This document shows positions 44,477 to 54,720 of a stretch of DNA of 60,146 nucleotides, one piece after another. The position numbers and the translations under genes are program-made. The stretch's first letter is position 1. Every line of letters starts with the position of its first letter. This stretch comes from Elusimicrobiota bacterium (GTDB taxonomy: Bacteria; Elusimicrobiota; Elusimicrobia; UBA1565; UBA9628): positions 1-60,146 of the forward strand of contig JAPLKL010000052.1 in the NCBI GenBank assembly GCA_026388095.1. Reading direction: 5' to 3'. The notes below the pieces were generated by a model. The model saw only the letters and a list, made by a program, of their open reading frames with translations. It was not told where the DNA came from and did no database searches.

Positions 44477-45788
44477 GATCGCATCCTCCCCCCGCGGCAT
44501 GCTCGCAAGGCGTGCAGGCCGTCTCCGCAGACGGCTCGCCCAATGACATCAGCCAGTTGAGCGCCAAAGCCAGGACCGTGCCGAAGGCGATGCCCGCGAT
44601 GTTGAGCCCCCCCACTGAGAACCCCTTGATGCCCAGGCCGGTGGCCACGATGATGGAGGAGCCGGCCACGATGAGGTTCTTCTGCCGGCAGAAATCCACC
44701 TTGGCGTCCACCCAGATCTTGGCGCCCATGATCGTGATCAAGCCGTAGAGCACCAAAGTCACCCCGCCCAAGACCGGGGCCGGTATGGACTGGATCACGG
44801 CGCCGAACTTCGGGCTCACGCCCAAGACCATGGCGATGCAGGCCGCCATGATGAAATTGGACACGCTGAACACGCGCGTGATCGCCATCACGCCCATGTT
44901 CTCAGCGTAAGTCGTCTGGGGAGTCCCCCCGCCCAAGGCCGAGACCAGGCTGGCCAGAGCGTCGCCCAGATAAGCCCGACCCAGGTGCGGGCTCAGGTCC
45001 CGGTCGATGCAGGTGGATATCGCCGCGATATGCCCCTTGTTCTCAGCCACCAGCACCACGAAGATAGGGGCGATGACCAAGACCGCGTTCCAGCTCCAGG
45101 CCGGGGTCTGGAAAGGCGGCAGGCCTATCCAAGAGGCGCTGTGGATGGCGGCTAAAGCTGCCGGGTCCAGCCGGCCCAAGGAGGCGGTCAGACCGTAGCC
45201 CACCAAGACCCCGGTCAGGATGGGCAGGAGCCGGATGAAGCCCTTGAGATACACCGAGACTAAAGCCGCGGTCAGGAAGGTGACGCCCGCGATGGAGAGG
45301 CGCACCAGGTCGTCCATACCCCGGATGGCGAAGCTCTCGTTCAAGGAGTTGGCCACCGCGGAGGACGCCAGGTTCAAGCCGATGATGGCGACCACCGTGC
45401 CCGTCACCACCGGAGGCATCAGCCGGTCCACCCAGCCCGAGCCCCACTTCATGGTGACCACCGCCGCCATGCCGTAGAGCAGAGCCGCGGCGGCGATGCC
45501 GCAGAGCGCGAACGGGATGTTCTCCGGCTTGCCGCCGGTCACGGCCAGCACCGGCCCGATGAAAGCGAATGAAGAACCCAGATAGCTCGGGACCTTGAAG
45601 CGCGTCACGAAAACGAAGATCAGGGTTCCGATTCCCGAGAAGAACAGCGCCACCTGAGGGTTGAAGCCCATGATGATGGGCGCCAGCACCGTGGCCCCGA
45701 ACATGGCCACCACGTGCTGCAGGCCCATGGGGATGAGCCTGGCCAAGGGGATGCGGTCCTCCGGCATATAGAGCGGTCTGTTTTCCAT
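44469..45788 (-). CDS. uraA: NCS2 uracil permease
   Basis: 439-residue, about 14-span permease of the nucleobase-ascorbate (NCS2) family, close to UraA proton-uracil symporters. Signature: VSALGGGTPQTTYAENMGVM followed by AITRVF; the VVLVAENKGHIAAISTCI stretch includes the conserved Glu for nucleobase binding. N-terminal block: IPMGLQHVVAMFGATVLAPI. A ribosome site GAGGAACC precedes the ATG at 45788; TATGAT about 44 bases upstream on the minus strand may be the -10. Linkage to two cNMP proteins is unusual. UraA rather than a xanthine permease is inferred from the TTYAEN motif. Confidence 0.88.
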   Translation of the reverse strand: MENRPLYMPEDRIPLARLIPMGLQHVVAMFGATVLAPIIMGFNPQVALFFSGIGTLIFVFVTRFKVPSYLGSSFAFIGPVLAVTGGKPENIPFALCGIAAAALLYGMAAVVTMKWGSGWVDRLMPPVVTGTVVAIIGLNLASSAVANSLNESFAIRGMDDLVRLSIAGVTFLTAALVSVYLKGFIRLLPILTGVLVGYGLTASLGRLDPAALAAIHSASWIGLPPFQTPAWSWNAVLVIAPIFVVLVAENKGHIAAISTCIDRDLSPHLGRAYLGDALASLVSALGGGTPQTTYAENMGVMAITRVFSVSNFIMAACIAMVLGVSPKFGAVIQSIPAPVLGGVTLVLYGLITIMGAKIWVDAKVDFCRQKNLIVAGSSIIVATGLGIKGFSVGGLNIAGIAFGTVLALALNWLMSLGEPSAETACTPCEHAAGGGCDHG

Positions 45789-45860
45789 GGTTCCTCATTG
45801 GGGCCGAGCGGCCCTCGCCGGGATACACGCTATCATACAACAACCGGCGGCGCGGTAGAG

Positions 45861-46646
45861 CTATTCGATCCTGCTGAAAACGATGTTCCCAACATAGCCC
45901 TCGGCCACGGAATGGGTATATTGGGTATTGGACTGGACCCGTACTCCCTGCACGGCCCCGGGCGCTTCGCCGAAAATGGTCCTATAATCATCGTAGACGT
46001 TCCTGCTGAAAGTGATCCATTTGCCTTCGTCGGCAGCCCCGGTCTTGACGGACATCACTTTTATCTTCATGTTGACGGGCCAGCCTATGGATTCGTCCGA
46101 CACCGTCCCCTCGGGGGCATTCGAGTCCCAGACATAGCTGAGCGTCTTGCGGCCCGCGAAGGCGAGCAATAGCTGCAGGCCCTGATCATTGGCTCCTTTG
46201 TTCCTCAGGTCTCCTTGGGGCGGGAGATGCACGGCCTTCCATTTCCAGGCCAGCCTGCGATAATCGGCCACATTGACGTTGATCTGTCTCTCGACCGCGA
46301 ATGACGAGTCCTTGCATACGAGGTGCAGCGCCTTCTCGCCGTTCTCAAGGATGTTTTTCACCTCGGCAATCCCGACCTTCACCTTGAGCTGCCAGGGCGC
46401 CGGCACCCCGTCGCTGCCGACAGAACCATCGAACCCGAGGAGCATGGCCATTTCAGCGGCCACGCCCGCGGCCACCGGCCGCCCCACGACATCAGGGATC
46501 ACTGCCAGGTTCGCCGCAGGGACGCCGGACTGCAGTTGCTGGAAAGCGCTTCCCGAATTGACGGCGCTGGCCAAGCTGCCGCTCCCAGCCCCCAGACAGA
46601 AGGACGGAATCAGGACCATGGCCAAGCCCAGCGCTTTCCCTTTCAC
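45861..46646 (-). CDS. Exported DUF3047 domain protein
   Basis: About 261 residues from a GTG at 46646 (an ATG at 46619 is the alternative). A signal segment (KGKALGLAMVLIPSFCLGAG) is followed by a DUF3047-like C-terminal half: LAWKWKAVHLPPQGDLRNKG, LSYVWDSNAPEGTV, WITFSRNVYDDYRTIFGEAP, with the end at YVGNIVFSRIE. The function of DUF3047 is unknown. It lies five bases after the Het-C-like exported protein and is probably co-transcribed with it. Confidence 0.72.
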   Translation of the reverse strand: MKGKALGLAMVLIPSFCLGAGSGSLASAVNSGSAFQQLQSGVPAANLAVIPDVVGRPVAAGVAAEMAMLLGFDGSVGSDGVPAPWQLKVKVGIAEVKNILENGEKALHLVCKDSSFAVERQINVNVADYRRLAWKWKAVHLPPQGDLRNKGANDQGLQLLLAFAGRKTLSYVWDSNAPEGTVSDESIGWPVNMKIKVMSVKTGAADEGKWITFSRNVYDDYRTIFGEAPGAVQGVRVQSNTQYTHSVAEGYVGNIVFSRIE

Positions 46647-46651
46647 AAAAT

Positions 46652-47350
46652 CTATTGGGCGCTCTTCAAGAACTGGACCATCGCCTGGCCCTGTCCTTCG
46701 TTCGGCCAGGTCTGGAGGCGGATCGATTCCAGCACGGCCTCCACATAGTGCCGACTTTCCCGCGCCGCCATGGCCACGGCGCGGTCGAATCCCTTCCGGT
46801 TCGGAGTATCCTTGTTCAGATCCTGATGGGTGCATTTCAGCGGAGGACAGTGGTCTATGGGGTAGTAGCCGGTGGTCAATCCACCTTTGTGCGTCTTTTG
46901 GTCGCAGGGGAGGTCCTGCGCAGGGTCCTGCAGGGTCAGCAGATCCACGGCGGCGTCGTCGCCGTTGCTCTCCACAAAATTCGAATGCGAGAAGAAATCC
47001 TGGGCTGTGTGGAGCGCGCGGCCGAGGTCGTCCAGAGCGGTCTTGCGGTCGCGGTTGGCGAGGGCGGCGACGATGCCGTCGCGCAGGTCGCGCAGCCTCC
47101 GGGAGCCCTGCGCCAAAGACTCGTTGTCGAAATGCGCTTCATCGACCAAGGATTCCTTGCCCGTGTCCGTCTTGGCGTTGCTCGCATTCACGACCGAGAC
47201 GGAAGCCGCGTCGAACCCCAGCTCCGTGAGGACCCCGGTCGTTATCTGCTGGTGATGCACGACCTTGAATGCCCGGGCCGGCTGGGCGATCGCATTCAGT
47301 CCCCCCAATGCCACGGCCGCGCACAGCACCCGTCTGGTCATCTTGAGCAT
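46652..47350 (-). CDS. Exported Het-C / zinc phospholipase C-like protein
   Basis: 232 residues. Signal peptide MLKMTRRVLCAAVALGGLNA (then IAQPARA). The mature part starts with FKVVHHQQITTGVL and contains DDLGRALHTAQDFFSHSNFV, a His/Asp helix pattern like the Het-C and zinc-dependent phospholipase C families (TFAxALHTLQDFYSHSNxVE). HCPPLKCTHQDLNKDTPNR follows with a possible disulfide. Membrane lipid cleavage or a structural role are both possible. It forms an operon with the DUF3047 protein. TTACAAT on the minus strand 11 bases upstream may be its -10. Confidence 0.7.
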   Translation of the reverse strand: MLKMTRRVLCAAVALGGLNAIAQPARAFKVVHHQQITTGVLTELGFDAASVSVVNASNAKTDTGKESLVDEAHFDNESLAQGSRRLRDLRDGIVAALANRDRKTALDDLGRALHTAQDFFSHSNFVESNGDDAAVDLLTLQDPAQDLPCDQKTHKGGLTTGYYPIDHCPPLKCTHQDLNKDTPNRKGFDRAVAMAARESRHYVEAVLESIRLQTWPNEGQGQAMVQFLKSAQ

Positions 47351-47493
47351 ATATGGGATTGTAACAACCCGAACGTTCCTGGGCCTGGGTCGAGTGGGGC
47401 AACGACTGTCCGGATTAAGGCCTAAGGCATGATTACCGAATGACCCAATACCGGAGCCGGATAGCTAGGAATAAGAGCTGATCAAATCCCTCC

Positions 47494-47522
47494 TTGACAG
47501 ATTCCGCTTCTGGGGATACTAT
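47494..47522 (+). promoter_or_regulatory. Promoter of the exported protein at 47542
   Basis: TTGACA (47494-47499), 17 bases, TACTAT (47517-47522). GGGAGG lies eight bases before the ATG at 47542. Confidence 0.78.
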
Positions 47523-47541
47523 TTCTTCTGTGGGAGGGTTT

Positions 47542-48192
47542 ATGAGAACGAAAGCGATCCTGGGCCTAAGTCTGGTCCTGATACCGGCCCTATATTTGGC
47601 GGTGGCGCATAGAAATCATTTGAACGTCCCCTCCGACTTGAAAGACGCCCCGAATTCAGGCGAGTTCCGCGACCTGAGCGTCAAGGATGCGCAGGAGGCC
47701 GAAGGGATCGTCCCGGAAGTCGTCGCCCAGAGCCAAGAGAGCGCTCCCGCCTACTCCCGAGAGAATGACCGGAGATTGAACAAGCTGCCCGCCGGCACCC
47801 GCCTGCTCGCGCTGCGGGATATCGTCCTGCCCGCTGAGAACGTCTCGGTGGTCTTCCATCACGGCAAGATCCTTTCCACCCAGGAAGCGGCGGTCATCAC
47901 CGGAGACAATGATGAGCCCATCTACGGCGAATCATTCTGCGAGCTCGCGATCAAGAAGGATCAGGGCTCCGGGGGACAGCAGTTCCTCCTGCGAGCGGGT
48001 GAAAGCATATCGGTCAAGAGAGACGATGAGGGCTCCCGGTATGCGATGGGCTACGCTTTGGCCGTGGAATCGCATGCCAGCATCCGGGAGTTCGGGTGCT
48101 ACGCGTTCGTCAAGGAGCCCAAGAGGTTCGTGACCACGGCACTGATGGAAGAGCACATCAAAGGGATCCTGAGGGCCGTCGCTCCGAAGTAG
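47542..48192 (+). CDS. Exported protein of unknown function
   Basis: 216 residues. Signal or anchor segment MRTKAILGLSLVLIPALYLA. The mature part has a beta-rich region (LALRDIVLPAENVSVVFHHG, FLLRAGESISVKRDDEGSRY) and two cysteines (ESFCELAIKK and REFGCYAFVK) that could pair. No family recognised. It has its own strong promoter and converges on nth with a six-base gap. Confidence 0.67.
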   Translation: MRTKAILGLSLVLIPALYLAVAHRNHLNVPSDLKDAPNSGEFRDLSVKDAQEAEGIVPEVVAQSQESAPAYSRENDRRLNKLPAGTRLLALRDIVLPAENVSVVFHHGKILSTQEAAVITGDNDEPIYGESFCELAIKKDQGSGGQQFLLRAGESISVKRDDEGSRYAMGYALAVESHASIREFGCYAFVKEPKRFVTTALMEEHIKGILRAVAPK

Positions 48193-48198
48193 GCCGCT

Positions 48199-48831
48199 TC
48201 AGACCCCGCGTCTGGGGCAGAGGACGTTCAGGGCGCAGCCCGGGCAGTCCGGGTTGCGCGCGAAGCACACCCGGCGGCCGTGCCAGACCATGGCTTGGCT
48301 GAAGAAGATCCAGTCCTTCTTAGGAACGAGCTTCATGAGATCCTGCTCGACCTTCTCCGGGTCGGTCTCATCGGTCAGACCCAGCCGGAACGAGACGCGC
48401 TTCATGTGCGTGTCCACCACGATGCCGCAGGCTCGCCCGTAGGCAGTGCCCAGGATCACGTTGGCCGTCTTGCGCGCCACACCGCGCAGTTGCAGCAGCT
48501 CTTCCATGGTGTCCGGAACCTTGCCGCCGTGCTCGGCCACGAGGATCTTCGCCGTCTCCTGGATGGACTTGGCCTTGGAGCGGAAGAAGCCCGTGGATCG
48601 GACGAGCCCCTCCAATTCAACGGTGTCGGCCCGCGCGTAATCCGCCGCCGTGCGGTACTTCTTGAAAAGGGTCTTGGTCACCACATTGACCCGCTTGTCC
48701 GTGCACTGGGCGGAGAGGATGGTCGCGACCAACAGCTCCAAGGGAGTCTTGTGGTCCAGCTCGCAGTGCGCGTCCGGATAGAGCCGGCGCAGGCCCTTGA
48801 TGACGGCCGACACGCACTCGCTCGGCTTCAT
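48199..48831 (-). CDS. nth: Endonuclease III
   Basis: DNA glycosylase/AP lyase of 210 residues that removes oxidised pyrimidines. The helix-hairpin-helix LQLRGVARKTANVIL carries catalytic K121, and D140 lies in GIVVDTHMKRVSFRLG. The C-terminal [4Fe-4S] cluster has C189-x6-C196-x2-C199-x5-C205. Full length and all key residues are present. It begins three bases after the MFS gene stop in the same direction, so the two are probably co-transcribed. Confidence 0.96.
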   Translation of the reverse strand: MKPSECVSAVIKGLRRLYPDAHCELDHKTPLELLVATILSAQCTDKRVNVVTKTLFKKYRTAADYARADTVELEGLVRSTGFFRSKAKSIQETAKILVAEHGGKVPDTMEELLQLRGVARKTANVILGTAYGRACGIVVDTHMKRVSFRLGLTDETDPEKVEQDLMKLVPKKDWIFFSQAMVWHGRRVCFARNPDCPGCALNVLCPRRGV

Positions 48832-48834
48832 CGC

Positions 48835-50313
48835 CTATTCGTCCCGGCCCGCTTCGTGGACCTGGATGAAGCGGCGCAGGACCACCAGCCCGATGGGGGT
48901 GATCACGGCCATGAGGGCGATGATGAGCCACAGGGTCTCCGAGTGCCGCGGTCCGGTCGCCGGGCAATAGCGCGTCAGCAGGATGCCGGAGAGCGAGCCG
49001 GCCAGCAGCTTGGCCAGAAAGAAAGGCAGGAAGGAGAGCGACATGTACGAGGCTTCCTGCCCCTTGGGCGCGATGGCGGCCGTGTACTCGTAGAGCCGCG
49101 GGGTCCAGAACACCTCGCCCACGGAATAGATGATCACGTAGACGAAGATCATGACGTAGTAAGGGTTCACCGGCCCCGGCACGCCCAGCCAGCTCTGCGC
49201 GATGAGGTGCCCGGGCAGGCCGTCCGCCAAGGGCTGCCACCAGACGGGGGGCATGGCCATCAGGAAGACGGAACTTGCGGTCAGCGCGGTGCCGAAGAGC
49301 ACCATGCGGTAGGCCGAGATCCTCTGGCTCAAGGCGCCCACGATGGGCACCAGGATGATGACCACGATGGAGTTCAGCGCCCACAGACGGCCGATGGGCG
49401 CGCCCGCGCCCAACTCGCGGATGCCGAACTTGGGATAGGTGTAGTACATGTGCAGCAGGACCAGGCGCACGCCCACGACCAGGGATATGAAGGCCAGGAA
49501 CTGGTAGAAGGCGGGCTGCTTCCAGAGCCCGGCGAATATGCGCACCGTGTCGCGGAAAGCGTCGCGGGCCATCAGGCCGAGGGCCTTGAACACGTTCTCG
49601 CCCGGATACCGCGGCTGGTCCGGGGTGATCTTGACCCCCTCGTCCGTGGCTTCCACCCCCTCGCGCAATCCGAAGTACATGATGAGCAGGTTCGGGATGG
49701 TCATCAGGAAGCTGATCAAGAAAAGCGTACGGTAGGTGCTCAGATGCGCGCCCAGCACGGGCACCAGGTAGGTCCCGTATTCTCCCAGGCCCTTGCGCAG
49801 GTAATCGAAGAGCAGGCTGCCGATGAGGAAGCCCACGTTCATCATGGCGTAGAAGACGGAGAATGAGATGGAGCGCTGGGCCGTGGTGGAGTAGCGCCGC
49901 ACCGCGGCCACCATCACCGGGGTCATCAGGGCCTCGCCCAAAGCCAGAGGCAGGAGGCCCAGGATGAGCACGGCGTGCCGGGCCGTCATGAAGGTCATGG
50001 TGCCGCGCGACAGGATGCACACGACAAAGCCCAGCAGGAAGGCCTTGCGCAGGCCGATGGCGTCCACCAGCGAGCCCACCATCACCGTGAACAGGGTCAT
50101 GGCCGTGGACCAGGCGGTGACGATGAAGCCCGCGTTGGTGTCGGAGTAGCCCAGGTCCGAGGAGAGCCACAGCACCAAGGTGGAGTTCATGATGCCGTAG
50201 GCGAGGATGGCCAGGACCTTGGCGCCGAATATGATCCAGAGCTCGCGGACCGCGCCCTTGAGGACCAGGAACTTGCCGAGGAAGGACGTGGGAGCGCCTT
50301 GCGGTTCAGCCAT
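48835..50313 (-). CDS. MFS transporter, POT-like
   Basis: 492-residue polytopic protein. The segment ISFSVFYAMMNVGFLIGSLL resembles the FSxFYxxINxG motif of proton-dependent oligopeptide (POT) transporters, and the helix 2-3 loop GSLVDAIGLRKAFLLGFVVC is a variant MFS motif A. The usual POT ExxER motif is not obvious, so the peptide substrate is uncertain. The GGGGG ribosome site lies within a hairpin (50319-50346). Confidence 0.8.
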   Translation of the reverse strand: MAEPQGAPTSFLGKFLVLKGAVRELWIIFGAKVLAILAYGIMNSTLVLWLSSDLGYSDTNAGFIVTAWSTAMTLFTVMVGSLVDAIGLRKAFLLGFVVCILSRGTMTFMTARHAVLILGLLPLALGEALMTPVMVAAVRRYSTTAQRSISFSVFYAMMNVGFLIGSLLFDYLRKGLGEYGTYLVPVLGAHLSTYRTLFLISFLMTIPNLLIMYFGLREGVEATDEGVKITPDQPRYPGENVFKALGLMARDAFRDTVRIFAGLWKQPAFYQFLAFISLVVGVRLVLLHMYYTYPKFGIRELGAGAPIGRLWALNSIVVIILVPIVGALSQRISAYRMVLFGTALTASSVFLMAMPPVWWQPLADGLPGHLIAQSWLGVPGPVNPYYVMIFVYVIIYSVGEVFWTPRLYEYTAAIAPKGQEASYMSLSFLPFFLAKLLAGSLSGILLTRYCPATGPRHSETLWLIIALMAVITPIGLVVLRRFIQVHEAGRDE

Positions 50314-50318
50314 CAGAC

Positions 50319-50346
50319 CCCCTTCGCGTGGTTCACGACGAAGGGG
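50319..50346 (-). promoter_or_regulatory. Hairpin covering the ribosome site of the MFS gene
   Basis: CCCCTTCG (50339-50346 in minus-strand order) pairs with CGAAGGGG (50319-50326), 8 bp with a 12-base loop. The 3' arm contains the GGGGG ribosome site just before the ATG at 50313, so the stem could hide it. It may equally be the end of the upstream gene's transcript; there is no T tract. Confidence 0.4.
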
Positions 50347-50362
50347 ATGTTAGCAATTTTCG

Positions 50363-51895
50363 CTACTTGCGGTGCTTGCCCTTGGCGCCCTGCGCCGGGC
50401 CGGTCTGCAGGAACAGGAACCGCACCGCGACGCCGTATCTCTTGGACAGCTCGGCCTCACGGCCCTTCAGGTACTCGGCAAGGTAGGGCTGGCGCCCCAC
50501 GTCGAATGAGAAGACCACCTCGTCGAACTTGGAGCCGACGAACTTCTCGAGCAGGGCCCGGTTCTTCGTGTAGCAGTCGAGCTTGGCGAGCACCTTCTCC
50601 CGCAGCACGTCCTCGGGAGAAAGCGCGACCCGGGCGGACTTGGCCTCCACCACCGAGACCTTGCCGTCCGGCCCCTGGACCACCGCGTCGAGCTCGGTCA
50701 CGTACATTCCCCGCTCGTCGAAGAGCTCCCGGCCGCTCTGCAGGATCTTATAGCCTGCGTCGAGGTAATGCTCCAAGGTCTTCAGCTCCAAGAGCAGGCC
50801 CACGTAGCGGCTGTAGATGACGCCTTCGATGATCTTGTCGAGGCCCTTGCCGCGGTACTTCTCGGTGAGGACGTTGAGGTCCGCGCGCATGGCCTCGGGG
50901 CTCGCCGGGGGCTTGACCAGGTCGTCGAGATACACGAAGCGGTAGCGCCCGCCCGAAGCCTTGGCCACTTCGGCCTCGCGGCGCTGCAGATGCTCCTTGA
51001 TCTCCTGGTAGCCCCGCGTGTCGAAGGCCAGGATCACCTCGTCGAAGACCCCCATGGCCTTCTCGGCCCGGCCGTGGCTGGAGAACTGCTTGAGGGCGTC
51101 GTCGAGGTACTTGTCCACCCGGCGGGTGCCCTCGGCGATCTCCGACTGCGGGTTGGCGCTGTGGTGGAAATAGACCCGGTGCGTCTGGATGGCCACGTTG
51201 CGGCCGTGGTCCCTCATGACCCCGTCCACCCAGACCAGGCTCTCATCGAGGTGGGTGTTATGCTCCTCCACGTTGCGGCTCTGGGCGATGGCCTCCACGG
51301 CCTTGAGCTTGGACCAGACGTCTCCGTAGGCGTCGTCCATCACGTCCAGGCTCTCGCCCAGCTCCACCCGGCCCTTGAGCTTCTCAACGGTGCGCTGGAT
51401 CTCTTTATAGTAAGCCGCGGCCTTGCCGAAGACGCCCACGCCTTCGTCGTTGACCAGGACTCCGCTGTCCAGGGACTTCAGCCCCTGGGAATCGTTCCGG
51501 CCTTCGTAGAGCCCCTGGATGACGGAGGCTCCGGCGGCGCCGGACGGGTCCGCCGCCTGCGCCTTGCCGTACTGGTCCAGCCCCTGCTGCAGGGTCTCGG
51601 TCAGAGTGGCGGGCGCGGCGACAGCCGGGGCCGCGGCCGGCGCCAGCGCGACGATCGCGGGCGTCAAGACCGGGATCGGGGTCGGGGCCAAGGCCGCAGC
51701 CGAAGGCGGGAGCAAGGAAGGCGCGGCCAAGCTCAAGGACGGAGCGCTCAGGCTCGGAGACAGGGCGGGAAGAGCGTAGACTCCATAGCCGGCCGCGCGG
51801 GGGGCGATGTGCATCTCGACCTGCACGGCCGAGGCCGGCAAAGCCAGGACCAAGGCGAGAGCCGCCGGCCCGAGGCGCCGAGCAACGAGGTTCAT
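50363..51895 (-). CDS. Exported protein with Ala/Pro-rich stalk and PD-(D/E)XK-like region
   Basis: About 510 residues (ATG at 51895; a GTG at 51901 is also open). The signal peptide (MNLVARRLGPAALALVLALP) is followed by about 70 residues of Ala, Pro, Ser and Leu, then long helices. Near residue 420, MYVTELDAVVQGPDGK and SVVEAKSARV have the ExD...ExK spacing of PD-(D/E)XK nucleases. A second region (VFDEVILAFDTRGYQEIKEH and KFDEVVFSFDVGRQPYLAEY) is an internal repeat of the type FDEVxxxFDxxxxxxxxExL. Function unknown; the nuclease link is inference from a short motif. Confidence 0.62.
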   Translation of the reverse strand: MNLVARRLGPAALALVLALPASAVQVEMHIAPRAAGYGVYALPALSPSLSAPSLSLAAPSLLPPSAAALAPTPIPVLTPAIVALAPAAAPAVAAPATLTETLQQGLDQYGKAQAADPSGAAGASVIQGLYEGRNDSQGLKSLDSGVLVNDEGVGVFGKAAAYYKEIQRTVEKLKGRVELGESLDVMDDAYGDVWSKLKAVEAIAQSRNVEEHNTHLDESLVWVDGVMRDHGRNVAIQTHRVYFHHSANPQSEIAEGTRRVDKYLDDALKQFSSHGRAEKAMGVFDEVILAFDTRGYQEIKEHLQRREAEVAKASGGRYRFVYLDDLVKPPASPEAMRADLNVLTEKYRGKGLDKIIEGVIYSRYVGLLLELKTLEHYLDAGYKILQSGRELFDERGMYVTELDAVVQGPDGKVSVVEAKSARVALSPEDVLREKVLAKLDCYTKNRALLEKFVGSKFDEVVFSFDVGRQPYLAEYLKGREAELSKRYGVAVRFLFLQTGPAQGAKGKHRK

Positions 51896-52005
51896 CGCCA
51901 CTAGTCTAGCTCTCCCCTGGGGAAAAGCCTAGGTCTAAAAGGCATTTCCCGAGAAGGTATTGGGCCTAGCCCGTCTGGGTCTTTTCCCGCCCCGGCCGGG
52001 GGTGA

Positions 52006-52033
52006 TTGTATTAGAGTTTCTAATAATTATAGA
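52006..52033 (+). promoter_or_regulatory. Possible promoter of sdhCAB
   Basis: TTGTAT (52006-52011), 16 bases, TATAGA (52028-52033). A second TATAGA lies at 52101-52106; the 10-mer TTATAGAATC occurs at both. The intergenic region 51896-52147 otherwise holds a copy of the dyad motif (51930-51944) near the exported nuclease-like gene and a hairpin at 52113-52131. Confidence 0.5.
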
Positions 52034-52112
52034 ATCCGAAGACAAGACGCAGGTCGGACGCGGATGATGACGTCGGTCACGGCGGACGGACACGGCACTT
52101 TATAGAATCATG

Positions 52113-52136
52113 TGCCGCCCGGTGGGCGGCAAGGAG
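52113..52136 (+). promoter_or_regulatory. Hairpin next to the sdhC ribosome site
   Basis: TGCCGCCC (52113-52120) pairs with GGGCGGCA (52124-52131) around GGT. AAGGAG (52131-52136) begins at the last base of the stem, 11 bases before the sdhC ATG. It may tune sdhC translation or protect the 5' end. Confidence 0.45.
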
Positions 52137-52147
52137 AACAAAACGCG

Positions 52148-52800
52148 ATGCGCTGGCTCTTCGACTTCCTCAACTCGTCCATGGGCAAGAAGGTCACGGT
52201 CGGCTTGGCCGGACTCTGCCTGGTCGGCTTCCTGGTCCCGCACCTCTGCGGCAACCTCATCCTGTTCTGGGGCATGCCGCAGTTCAACGCCTATGCCCAT
52301 TTCCTGCAGACCAACCCGCTCACACCCCTGGCCGAGCTGGGACTGCTGGCCATCGGCCTGGTCCACGCCATCGTGACCCTCTACGCGCGCTGGCAGAACT
52401 GGCAGGCCCGCCCCGTGGCCTATGAGATGAGCGTGTCCAAGGGCGGCCGCACCATCGGCTCCATCACCATGCTCTACACGGCCATCATGGTCGCGCTCTT
52501 CCTGATCGTCCATGTGGCCACCTTCAAGTACGGCTGGCGCAGCGCCTTCCGGGACGAGGAGCTCTTCCAGCGCGTCATGGAGTTCTTCGCCAATCCCTGG
52601 ATGGCGGCCTTCTACGTGCTGGCCCTGGCCGGGCTGGGCCTGCACCTCAGCCACGGCTTCTGGAGCGCCTTCCAGACCTTGGGCCTCGACCATCCCAAGT
52701 ACACGCCCTTGATCAAGATCGTCGGGGTCCTCTTCGCCATCGTGGTCGCGGGAGCCTTCGCCGCCATACCGATATGGGCCTGTTTCCTCGGAGGTGCACG

Positions 52801-52804
<4 letters not shown>
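52148..52804 (+). CDS. sdhC: Succinate dehydrogenase/fumarate reductase cytochrome b subunit
   Basis: 218 residues, five membrane spans, of the b558-type di-heme anchor. Histidines in [48 protein letters not shown] and [17 protein letters not shown] are the probable heme ligands. It passes electrons between quinone and the SdhAB pair. The ATG at 52148 is preceded by AAGGAG; its stop overlaps the sdhA start (ATGA). Confidence 0.9.
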
Positions 52805-54716
<1,912 letters not shown>

Positions 54717-54720
<4 letters not shown>

